DNA of 29,435 nucleotides from Verrucomicrobiota bacterium (GTDB taxonomy: Bacteria > Verrucomicrobiota > Verrucomicrobiia > Chthoniobacterales > UBA10450): NCBI GenBank assembly GCA_003218525.1, contig QHNU01000024.1, positions 1 through 29,435 of the forward strand, in the 5' to 3' direction. The position numbers and the translations under genes were made by a program. Below are positions 13,555-21,083 of the stretch, in pieces. Each line of letters opens with the position of its first letter. The first letter of the stretch is position 1. The notes under the pieces are model-generated. The model ran no database searches, was not told where the DNA came from, and saw only the letters and a list, made by a program, of their open reading frames with translations.

Positions 13555-14754
13555 ATGAACCGCCGCAACGTAATTATCGCGGCGGCGATTACGCTCGTCC
13601 TCGCCCTTTTTGTCCTCGTGCGCTGTGGCAAATCGAGCGCTTCCGCTTTTCAGACTGCGACTGTCACGCGCGGTCCAATCACGCAAGCAGTCACAGCCAC
13701 CGGAACGCTCAACCCGGTCGTGAACGTCCAGGTGGGCAGTCAGGTTTCAGGAAACATTCAGAAACTTTTCGCTGATTTTAATTCTCCGGTGAAAGCCGGT
13801 CAGACGGTCGCCCAGATCGACCCGGCTCTCTTTCAGGCGACCGTTACCCAGGCGGAAGGCGATCTGGCCAGCTCCCAGGCTGGCCTCGAACTCGCGCGAA
13901 TTAACGCCACACGAACCCAATCGCTGGTGGCGAAACAAAACTCCCCCCAGTCCGAGCTCGATCAAGCGCTGGCAAATCTGCATCAGGCTGAAGCGAACGT
14001 GAAAATCAAGCAAGGTGCGCTCGACAAGGCGAAGGCCGATCTGGACCATTGCACCATCGTGTCGCCGATTGATGGCACTATTATCTCCCGTAGTGTCGAT
14101 GTCGGCCAAACGGTGGCGGCGAGCTTGCAGGCCCCAGTCATTTTCACGATCGCGAACGACCTCACCAAAATGCAGATCGATTCCAACGTCGCTGAGGCGG
14201 ACGTTGGGGTTGTTGTCGTCAATCAGCAGGTGGACTTTACCGTGGACGCGTTTCCTAATCAGACGTTTCATGGACAGGTCATTCAAGTGCGCAACGCCCC
14301 GATCACGGTGCAAAACGTGGTCACCTACGATACCGTGATCGGGGTCAGTAATCCGGAATTGAAATTAAAACCGGGGATGACGGCGAACGTGTCGATCGTT
14401 ATCTCGCATAAGGACGATGTCCTGAAGATTTCCAATGCAGGGTTACGCTATCGGCCGCCGGACGCCGCCGCGCCGCAGTCCCAAGCTTCTGCGCCTGCTC
14501 CAGGAAGCGGGGGTGCTGGCCGCCCCGCCGGAGGAGCAGCGCGAGATCGCCGTACCGGTCGGACTGTTTACGTCTTGCAGGGGAACAGGCCGCAGCCGGC
14601 GCAGATTAAAACTGGAATTAGCGATGGGGTGATGACCGAAGTAACCGACGGCCTGAAGGAAGGTGAGCGCGTTGTCACAGCTCAACTGAGCGGCCCCACC
14701 ACAGCTAACGCGACCCAACCGGGGAATCCTTTTAGTGGGCCGCGTCGATTCTAG
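13555..14754 (+). CDS. macA: MacA/HlyD-type periplasmic adaptor
   Basis: This 399-residue adaptor links an inner-membrane ABC transporter to an outer-membrane channel. Residues about 7-23 are an N-terminal anchor. TVTRGPITQAVTATGTLNP and VQVGSQVSGNIQKL form the first lipoyl half. A coiled-coil alpha-hairpin spans about residues 95-165, with DHCTIVSPIDGTIISRSVDV as the second lipoyl half. Beta-barrel and membrane-proximal parts follow. A Pro/Ala/Gly-rich low-complexity insert lies at about 305-340 in the membrane-proximal domain. Translation of the ATPase begins in its stop (TAGTG). No TolC-like channel gene is present, so the outer-membrane partner must be elsewhere. Confidence 0.93.
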   Translation: MNRRNVIIAAAITLVLALFVLVRCGKSSASAFQTATVTRGPITQAVTATGTLNPVVNVQVGSQVSGNIQKLFADFNSPVKAGQTVAQIDPALFQATVTQAEGDLASSQAGLELARINATRTQSLVAKQNSPQSELDQALANLHQAEANVKIKQGALDKAKADLDHCTIVSPIDGTIISRSVDVGQTVAASLQAPVIFTIANDLTKMQIDSNVAEADVGVVVVNQQVDFTVDAFPNQTFHGQVIQVRNAPITVQNVVTYDTVIGVSNPELKLKPGMTANVSIVISHKDDVLKISNAGLRYRPPDAAAPQSQASAPAPGSGGAGRPAGGAARDRRTGRTVYVLQGNRPQPAQIKTGISDGVMTEVTDGLKEGERVVTAQLSGPTTANATQPGNPFSGPRRF

Positions 14755-15533
14755 TGGTCGTGAACGGGAAGGACGCAGCCGTTGTTCAATTGATCGAGGT
14801 GCATAAAACATATCGCACCGGCGAAATGGAAGTGCACGCCGTGCGTGGTGTTTCGCTCGAGATTCATCGTGGCGAATTTGTCGCTTTGATGGGTGCGAGC
14901 GGCTCGGGCAAATCAACGCTGATGAACATTCTCGGCTGCCTGGATCGCCCGACGAGCGGACAGTACCTACTTGATCGTAGTGATGTCTCCCATCTAACTC
15001 GGGATCAACTCGCCGATATTCGTAATAGCAAAATCGGCTTTGTTTTCCAAAATTTTAATCTCCTGCCGCGGACTTCGGCGCGTGAAAACGTTGAGCTGCC
15101 TTTACTCTACGGAAAACATCAGCTCAGCAATCAACAGCTTCGCGAGCGAGCTGATCGCGTGCTTGCGTCAGTCGGTCTGCAGGGACGGGAAGACCATCAT
15201 CCGAGTCAGCTTTCTGGTGGTCAGCAGCAGCGCGTCGCGATTGCGCGCGCGCTGATCAATGATCCAGAGGTTTTGCTCGCCGACGAACCGACCGGAAATC
15301 TCGACAGCCGGACCAGCGTTGAAATCATGGGGATTTTCCAAGAACTGAACAAGCGTGGCATCACCATCATCATGGTCACGCACGAGTCCGATATCGCGGC
15401 CTTCGCCCGGCGCGACGTTGCCATGCGCGACGGATTGGTGCGCAGCGATCGCCCTGTTTCGCAGCGGTTGATTGCATCGGACGAAATCGGGAAACGCGCG
15501 GACGTGGACGAACTCCCGCAACCGGAGAATTAG
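14754..15533 (+). CDS. macB: MacB-type ABC transporter ATPase
   Basis: This 259-residue nucleotide-binding subunit of the LolD/MacB group has Walker A GASGSGKST, Q-loop FVFQNFNLLPRTSA, signature LSGGQQQRVAIARAL, Walker B VLLADEPTGNLD, and an H-loop His in MVTHESD. The start is GTG 14754, overlapping the macA stop by one base; a second GTG two codons on is possible. In E. coli MacB the ATPase and permease are fused. Here the permease is a separate gene starting two bases later, the common arrangement in other phyla. With MacA it should form a tripartite mechanotransmission pump for peptides, macrolides or lipids. Confidence 0.92.
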   Translation: MVVNGKDAAVVQLIEVHKTYRTGEMEVHAVRGVSLEIHRGEFVALMGASGSGKSTLMNILGCLDRPTSGQYLLDRSDVSHLTRDQLADIRNSKIGFVFQNFNLLPRTSARENVELPLLYGKHQLSNQQLRERADRVLASVGLQGREDHHPSQLSGGQQQRVAIARALINDPEVLLADEPTGNLDSRTSVEIMGIFQELNKRGITIIMVTHESDIAAFARRDVAMRDGLVRSDRPVSQRLIASDEIGKRADVDELPQPEN

Positions 15534-15535
15534 AA

Positions 15536-16753
15536 GTGAGACTCGGCTCGACGTTTAAGATTGCATTTCGTGCTTTGCGCCGGAACAAGCTGCGATCGGC
15601 GCTGACTGCTCTTGGAATTATTATTGGCGTCGGCGCGGTCATTGCCATGGTTGGTATCGGCAGCGGCGCCAAAGCACAGGTCGAAGCCCAAATCGCGAGT
15701 CTCGGCCAGAATGTCATTCTCGTTTTTTCTGGCAGTACGACCTCCAGTGGAATTCGAACTGGATGGGGCGGGGCCGGCACTCTCAAGATCGAAGATGCCG
15801 AAGCGATTCGTCGCGAAGTGCCAGGCGTGAGCGCAGTCAGTGAGGAAGTTCCTTCAAGCGTGCAGGTCGCCGCTGGGAATCAGAATTGGTTCACCCGCGT
15901 TTTGGGTGAATCGGCCGATTATTTCGATATTCGGCAATGGCCGCTGGCCAGTGGCTCGCCTTTTACGCCGCAAGATGTGCGCAGTGCCAATAAGGTTTGC
16001 GTGATCGGCAAAACCACGGCGTCGCAAATTTTTGGCAATGGAGATCCCATTGGACAAACGCTGCGGATCAAAAACGTGCCGTTCACCGTTACCGGTGTTC
16101 TTACGCCCAAGGGCCTGAGCGCACAGGGCCTCGATCAAGATGATGTCGTGATCATGCCCTATACCAGCGCGATGAAGCGCGTCGCTGGTGGAACGACATT
16201 ACGTAACGTTAACGTGCAGGTCGCAAACGCGAGCGATTTGGAACCGGCACAGCAACAAATCATCTCCCTGCTGCGCCAGCGCCACAACATTCGGCCAGGC
16301 CGAGACGATGACTTCACTGTCCGTAATCAGCAGGAAATCGCGCAGGCTGCAACGGCCACCACTGAAGTCATGACTGGATTGCTCGGCGCGATCGCAGGCG
16401 TGTCACTGGTAGTTGGTGGGATCGGTATTATGAACATCATGCTAGTAAGCGTAACCGAACGGACGCGCGAGATCGGGACGCGTATGGCGGTGGGCGCGCA
16501 TGGCCGCGACATTCTCACGCAATTTTTGATCGAAGCCGTGTCGCTTAGCGCCGTTGGCGGTTTGCTCGGCATTATTCTCGGCATAGCCGCTTCGAAGCTT
16601 CTCTCGGTCTGGAAAAATTGGCCCTCTCTTATTTCGCCAAGTTCGATCGTTGTTGCATTTCTGGTTAGCGCGGCCGTTGGAATTTTTTTTGGATTTTATC
16701 CGGCACGGACAGCTTCCCGGTTGGATCCGATTGACGCCCTGCGATACGAATAA
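15536..16753 (+). CDS. MacB-type ABC transporter permease
   Basis: This 405-residue FtsX-like permease begins at GTG 15536. It has an N-terminal cytoplasmic helix and first membrane span (FRALRRNKLRSALTALGIII), then a large periplasmic domain (about 50-280). Three C-terminal spans follow, starting at LLGAIAGVSLVVGGIGIMNI, with the coupling stretch SVTERTREIGTRMAVGA and the terminal FYPARTASRLDPIDALRYE, both signatures of MacB permeases. It completes the MacA-ATPase-permease set. Efflux cannot be assigned to a drug on sequence alone, because related systems export siderophores, peptides and lipids. Confidence 0.93.
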   Translation: MRLGSTFKIAFRALRRNKLRSALTALGIIIGVGAVIAMVGIGSGAKAQVEAQIASLGQNVILVFSGSTTSSGIRTGWGGAGTLKIEDAEAIRREVPGVSAVSEEVPSSVQVAAGNQNWFTRVLGESADYFDIRQWPLASGSPFTPQDVRSANKVCVIGKTTASQIFGNGDPIGQTLRIKNVPFTVTGVLTPKGLSAQGLDQDDVVIMPYTSAMKRVAGGTTLRNVNVQVANASDLEPAQQQIISLLRQRHNIRPGRDDDFTVRNQQEIAQAATATTEVMTGLLGAIAGVSLVVGGIGIMNIMLVSVTERTREIGTRMAVGAHGRDILTQFLIEAVSLSAVGGLLGIILGIAASKLLSVWKNWPSLISPSSIVVAFLVSAAVGIFFGFYPARTASRLDPIDALRYE

Positions 16754-16792
16754 TTTCGTAGCGGACGCTCTCTTCCGGGCCAACTATTCCGA

Positions 16793-17152
16793 ATGGCGAC
16801 GCGATTTGAGAAACTCGTCAGCGAGGCGAAGAGGCATGTTAGCGAAATCTCACCCCGAGAGGCAGCTGAAGCGGCGAAAGAGGATGACGCACTCATTATT
16901 GACGTGCGTGATCCGGAAGAGAGCAAAGCCAGTCATGTTCCGGACGCGAAAACGATGAGTCGCGGAACGTTGGAAATCGAGATTGAAGAACTCGCGCCCG
17001 ATATTTCCACGCCGATCATTTGCTATTGCGGCGGTGGCGGCCGCTCCGCACTCGCAGCCGAGAGTTTGCAAAGAATGGGTTACACCAATGTGAAGTCGAT
17101 GACCGGCGGCTTCAAAGCCTGGCGGGCCGAAGGATTACCAATCGAACGATAA
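16793..17152 (+). CDS. Single-domain rhodanese-like sulfurtransferase
   Basis: This 119-residue cytoplasmic protein has a rhodanese fold: ISPREAAEAAKE, IIDVRDPEE, HVPDAKTMSRGTLE, and the active-site loop CYCGGGGRSALAA, where the first or second Cys of CYC would carry persulfide. GGFKAWRAEGLPIE is the usual C-terminus. A related single-domain set acts in sulfur relay or stress responses. The start at ATG 16793 follows the ABC permease stop by 39 bases. The MFS gene starts eight bases after its stop, so the two are probably co-transcribed. Confidence 0.92.
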   Translation: MATRFEKLVSEAKRHVSEISPREAAEAAKEDDALIIDVRDPEESKASHVPDAKTMSRGTLEIEIEELAPDISTPIICYCGGGGRSALAAESLQRMGYTNVKSMTGGFKAWRAEGLPIER

Positions 17153-17160
17153 CCAACGCG

Positions 17161-18372
17161 ATGCCCACACGCGGCGCACGTTGGCTGAATTCGACTGTGC
17201 TCGGCATCGGGCTGGCCTCGCTTTTCAGTGATTGGTCGCATGAAATCGCGACCGCCGCGATGCCGGCATTTCTCGCTTCGCTTGGCCTGTCAGCGGCATG
17301 GCTTGGAACAATTGAGGGCGTGTCGGACGGACTTTCTTCGTTCGCGAAAATGGCGTCCGGCTTTTATACGGACAAGCTGGCCCGCCGAAAACCAATCGCC
17401 ATTGCCGGCTACATCGGCACCGCGCTCGCAACGGCATCTTTCGCGTTCGCTAGCAATGCCTGGCAAGTGCTCCTGGCGCGCGCTGCTGGCTGGTTCAGCC
17501 GCGGACTCCGCACACCGGTGCGAAAAGCATTGCTCGCTGCTGCCGTCGCTCCTGAAGCGTACGGCCGCGCCTTCGGGCTTGAACGCGCCATGGACACGAC
17601 CGGAGCCATCATCGGTCCGTTGAGCGCCCTGCTGATTTGGCAGCTGACTGGTCATAATTTTCACCTCCTCTTCGGCTGGACACTCGTGCCCGGACTACTC
17701 GCTGCTGGCGTCATTCTGTTTCTTGTTAATGAGCGAGAGCGAACTCCCGTCCCGCATATTTCCTTCGGTGAACGATTGCGATTGCTGCCTCGCAATTACA
17801 GGAAATTTCTCGCTGCCGTGGGATTGTTCGGAGCCGGCGATTTTTCGCACACGATGCTGATTTTACTGGCGACACAACGACTAACACCTTCATTTGGGCT
17901 CGGACGGGCCACAAGTGCCGGAGTCTTGCTCTACGTCCTTCACAACGTTTTTTACGCCGGCTTTTCGTTCATCGCCGGTTGGCTAGCAGACCGATTTCGG
18001 AAAAACCAGGTTCTCGCGGCCGGCTACGGGCTTGCTGGCGTGATGACGCTACTCATCATCTTCTTGCCCGCTTCCATCTGGATACTCGCTCTCGTGTTTG
18101 TCCTTGGCGGGATTTATATTGCGACGGAAGAAACGCTGGAAGATTCGCTTTGCGCGGAACTGGTCGAGAGCAGTCATCATGGGATGGCATTCGGCGTCCT
18201 CGCGACAGTCAATGGGATCGGCGATTTCGTTTCCAGTATCATTGTGGGCGCGCTCTGGTCCGCCGGAGCGCTTTTGATTGCGCTCCTTCCCTCGAATCCC
18301 CGAGTTAACCACCTACTGCCTGATAATGACCAAGCCCGCGCTTCCACATCAACGTTGCGACAGCCCAGGTGA
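17161..18372 (+). CDS. MFS transporter
   Basis: This 403-residue polytopic protein has about twelve spans in two halves. The first loop carries LFSDWSHEIATAAMPAFLAS, and the loop between the second and third spans reads GFYTDKLARRKP, a variant of the MFS signature G-x3-D-x2-GRR. AGWLADRFRKNQ is the equivalent in the second half. The substrate is unknown. I start at ATG 17161, eight bases after the rhodanese stop. The frame is open further upstream, but that part lies over the rhodanese gene and has no transporter character. Its end overlaps a convergent ABC permease gene by 68 bases. Confidence 0.88.
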   Translation: MPTRGARWLNSTVLGIGLASLFSDWSHEIATAAMPAFLASLGLSAAWLGTIEGVSDGLSSFAKMASGFYTDKLARRKPIAIAGYIGTALATASFAFASNAWQVLLARAAGWFSRGLRTPVRKALLAAAVAPEAYGRAFGLERAMDTTGAIIGPLSALLIWQLTGHNFHLLFGWTLVPGLLAAGVILFLVNERERTPVPHISFGERLRLLPRNYRKFLAAVGLFGAGDFSHTMLILLATQRLTPSFGLGRATSAGVLLYVLHNVFYAGFSFIAGWLADRFRKNQVLAAGYGLAGVMTLLIIFLPASIWILALVFVLGGIYIATEETLEDSLCAELVESSHHGMAFGVLATVNGIGDFVSSIIVGALWSAGALLIALLPSNPRVNHLLPDNDQARASTSTLRQPR

Positions 18373-19111
18373 TTAACAGCCAGGCAGTTTGAATGACCAA
18401 AGCCTGGGCGAGCTCAGCTCCCCCTAAACGCTCGAGGAAGATGGCGATTGGACAGAATAGTTCGTAATAGAAGGGCAGCCATTTCAAGACTGCTTGGACA
18501 CCGAGTGGCATGATATCAACTGGAAACATTTGCCCTCCGAGGAAGTACTCGAACGAATAGACGATGAAGACGATCGTTGAAATCTCCAGGACCCAAAATG
18601 CCATCATTGCCAGCGAATAAGTAATGAAGAACTGGATGAATGCGGCCATAATCAATGAGGCCCCGGCCAGCAAGTAAGTCGCGTAATGTGCTGGCAGTTG
18701 CAGGTAATTACGAAAATAGAAAAATATGAGCGCGATCGGCAGAATGGTAACCGCCGTGTAAACGAGTCGGCTGGCGAGAAAGATACTGGTCCGGTAGCCG
18801 AGGTAATTTAGCGGTTTGGTTAGGAAAGAATTGATCTGACCCTCCCGGATATCCGAGGCGATTTGCCATTCGTCCTCGGTAGGAGTTACCAGGTTCGAAG
18901 CCAGAATAGTCAGAAGATAGTAATAGATCATGGAGCCATAGTTGTATCCTCCAAAGCCACCGCCGCGCTCGTTGAAGACAGCGCGCCAGAGAAAGACAGT
19001 TCCGGCCAGCGGAATCAGACCAAAGAGGGCGCGCAAAAAGTAGTTCCAGCGATAGACGAAGGTATTTTGAAGTCCTAAAGTAAAAACGGTGCCGTAGCGT
19101 GCGAGATTCAT
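18305..19111 (-). CDS. ABC-2-type transporter permease, partner of the one at 12712
   Basis: This 268-residue membrane protein has about six spans. The cytoplasmic stretch EDEWQIASDIREGQINSFLT, followed by KPLNYLGYR, resembles the equivalent IREG/RTGKLDSMLVLPID segment in the permease at 12712. The two are likely halves of one heterodimeric exporter of the PF06182 type. The start ATG overlaps the pdxA stop by four bases, so it rides on the surA-pdxA transcript, which is unusual for a transporter. Its end overlaps the convergent MFS gene by 68 bases. No matching ATPase gene is adjacent. Confidence 0.85.
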   Translation of the reverse strand: MNLARYGTVFTLGLQNTFVYRWNYFLRALFGLIPLAGTVFLWRAVFNERGGGFGGYNYGSMIYYYLLTILASNLVTPTEDEWQIASDIREGQINSFLTKPLNYLGYRTSIFLASRLVYTAVTILPIALIFFYFRNYLQLPAHYATYLLAGASLIMAAFIQFFITYSLAMMAFWVLEISTIVFIVYSFEYFLGGQMFPVDIMPLGVQAVLKWLPFYYELFCPIAIFLERLGGAELAQALVIQTAWLLITWAVATLMWKRGLGHYQAVGG

Positions 19112-19974
19112 TTGCCGCCCAGTTCGACGGCGAGATTGATCGCGGCAATCATGCTGTCGGGTCGCGCCCTATTTTTTCCGGCAATATCAAAGGCAGTTCC
19201 ATGGTCCGGACTGGTCCGCGGGAAGGGAAGTCCCAAGGTCACATTAACGCCGACATCGAAACCATGCAGTTTCAATGGGATCAATCCTTGATCGTGATAC
19301 ATGCAAAGCGCCGCATCCCAATGGCCTCGCACAAGATGAAAGAAAAGTGTGTCCGGTGATATGGGGCCGTCGAATTCCGCCTCCCTCTCGGCGGCTCGCA
19401 ATTGTTCGATCGCTGGCGTAATCCTCTCAATTTCTTCTGTGCCAAGCTTTCCCGATTCCCCCGCGTGCGGATTTAATCCCGCGACCGCAATTCGTGGCCG
19501 GTGGTTCCCCCGGGTCCATAAAAAGTTGGTTAATAATTTTCCGACTCGCACAATCTCGGATTTTGTGATCGCGTACGGAACTTCGCGCAAAGGAATGTGT
19601 GTCGTGACCAGCGCAACCGTAATCGCGCCGGCTGTGAGTAACATTGCGAAATTGGCTACCTCCGAGCGCGCCGCGAAAAATTCGGTTTGACCGGGGAAGG
19701 CAAATCCGACTTCCGCCATCCGTGCTTTATGAATTGGTCCAGTGACGATGGCATTGATCTTGCCCGTCCGAACAAGTTGCACCGCTTGGTCCAGTGCAAC
19801 CAATGCCGCGCGCGCTGACTCCGGTGTAGGTTTGCCTGGAACAGAGCCGGCCGACTCGCCGATGCATTGGTATTCCACTCCCTGAGGCAATCTTCCGGAA
19901 TTGATCGCGGCGCGTACGATCTCCGGCCCAATCCCGGCCGGATCGCCAAGAGTGATTCCGACGCGCAGTGGCAT
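19108..19974 (-). CDS. pdxA: 4-hydroxythreonine-4-phosphate dehydrogenase
   Basis: PdxA oxidises 4-phosphohydroxy-L-threonine with NAD in the DXP-dependent route to pyridoxal phosphate. The 288-residue protein has ITLGDPAGIGPEI at the start, then VTGPIHKA and PGQTEFFA. The three metal-binding His lie in VTTHIP, YHDQGLIPLK and SPDHGTAFDIAG. GLNPHAGE is also conserved. It is about 40 residues shorter than the E. coli enzyme but has every core block. It lies downstream of the surA-like gene, the same neighbourhood as surA-pdxA in E. coli. The gap of 141 bases between them holds nothing I can identify. Confidence 0.95.
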   Translation of the reverse strand: MPLRVGITLGDPAGIGPEIVRAAINSGRLPQGVEYQCIGESAGSVPGKPTPESARAALVALDQAVQLVRTGKINAIVTGPIHKARMAEVGFAFPGQTEFFAARSEVANFAMLLTAGAITVALVTTHIPLREVPYAITKSEIVRVGKLLTNFLWTRGNHRPRIAVAGLNPHAGESGKLGTEEIERITPAIEQLRAAEREAEFDGPISPDTLFFHLVRGHWDAALCMYHDQGLIPLKLHGFDVGVNVTLGLPFPRTSPDHGTAFDIAGKNRARPDSMIAAINLAVELGGK

Positions 19975-20115
19975 CGAGCAGTTTCGTTAGCTGTTCAGTC
20001 GAAGCAAGCAGGCGCTTCGGAGATGCTGTAACCGGCTCGCTCGGTCGAGGCGTCTCACCTTCACGGCGACGGAGGACCGTGGCTGCAACCTATTGCCAGA
20101 ATCTGGCTAGCTTAT

Positions 20116-20478
20116 CTAGAAGGTCTTGATAAAGGCTTTTTGACGCAGATCCGCGAGCCACCGTTCCTGCACAGCCTGCGCCTCTTGCTGTTGCAATTTC
20201 TTCTCGATTTCATCGCGCACCTCAGCGAATGAGCGGGTTACGCCACCGCGTTTATCTTCGACTTTGAGAATGTAGTAGTTGCCACTCAATTCGATGATAT
20301 TGCTGATCTTTCCCGCAGGCAAATTGAACGCGATCTTCTCCAGTGACGGCGCGAGTGTACCGCGATCGACCCAGCCCCAGTCTCCGCCGAGGTCGCGTGT
20401 GCTGTCTTCGGAATAAATCTGCGCCATCCGCTCAAATTCGGCGCCTTTGACTAGTTTGCTCAAAATTTCCTCCGCCAT
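20116..20478 (-). CDS. SurA/parvulin-type PPIase, C-terminal fragment after frameshift
   Basis: This frame carries one parvulin-type peptidyl-prolyl isomerase domain (MAEEILSKLVKGAEFERMAQ, then GGDWGWVDRGTLAP, FNLPAGKIS, NYYILKVED). A helical C-terminus follows (EVRDEIEKKLQQQEAQAVQE). On its own it lacks a signal peptide and would not reach the periplasm. It continues the upstream fragment at 20460-21083 after a one-base frame change near 20500. Upstream of its ATG the same frame reads QSSQKA, which fits as the natural link. The two were almost certainly one gene of about 320 residues. Confidence 0.75.
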   Translation of the reverse strand: MAEEILSKLVKGAEFERMAQIYSEDSTRDLGGDWGWVDRGTLAPSLEKIAFNLPAGKISNIIELSGNYYILKVEDKRGGVTRSFAEVRDEIEKKLQQQEAQAVQERWLADLRQKAFIKTF

Positions 20479-21083
20479 CGCTTTCTGCGAGCTCTGGTAA
20501 TCATGATCAAACGGAGTTTGATTTGCTCTTTATTTGTAAATTCGTCGCGATGTTTCCGGTAGTAATCCTGAATTTTGTTCGGTGAGACGGCTATTTTCTT
20601 CAGCTTCTCACTTACATTTTTCTGGCGCATCGCCTGTACGACCATCTTTTCCGTCTCGAGTTTCTTAAATTCGCCGAGAGTGTAGTTCTGTGCCTGCAGC
20701 GTCTTGATAAAGGTGTTTCGGTCCCCGCCGAAGCTCTCATCGATGATTTGGCGCACGCGCTGATCCAGGAAAAAATCCGGAATTTGATACGATTCTTTCT
20801 TAAATGCCTGGATCATGAGCTGGCGATCGATCAGATCTTTGAGAGCAGCAGCGCGGGCTTCCTTGGTTTTGGCGAGCAGTTCCTGGCCCTGATATTGCGA
20901 GCGGAGCAGTCTTTCCTTCGGCGCTGATAGGACGCGCACCTGAGAAAATGTAATGACATCATCATTCACCACCGCGGCAATGCCATCAATGACCTGCGGT
21001 TCGGCCACGGGGGCGGCGCGGCAAAGTGGAGACAACGGCAAAAGTGTTGCCCCGATTAGAATGAAAATAAAACGAGCCTTCAT
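20460..21083 (-). CDS. surA: SurA-like periplasmic chaperone, N-terminal fragment (frameshifted)
   Basis: A signal peptide (MKARFIFILIGATLLPLSPL, cleavage after CRAA) is followed by the SurA N-domain: DGIAAVVNDDVITFSQV, LKDLIDRQLMIQAFKKE, and FKKLETEKMVVQAMRQKNV. SurA assists outer-membrane protein folding. After IKLRLIMIT the sequence turns into a basic run (RARRKRWRRKF) and stops. The alternative frame resumes with a parvulin domain, so one base is missing near 20497-20503. No slippery heptamer is present there, so programmed frameshifting is unlikely. The start overlaps the mfd stop as ATGA. A sequencing error or a recent mutation are both possible. Confidence 0.8.
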   Translation of the reverse strand: MKARFIFILIGATLLPLSPLCRAAPVAEPQVIDGIAAVVNDDVITFSQVRVLSAPKERLLRSQYQGQELLAKTKEARAAALKDLIDRQLMIQAFKKESYQIPDFFLDQRVRQIIDESFGGDRNTFIKTLQAQNYTLGEFKKLETEKMVVQAMRQKNVSEKLKKIAVSPNKIQDYYRKHRDEFTNKEQIKLRLIMITRARRKRWRRKF

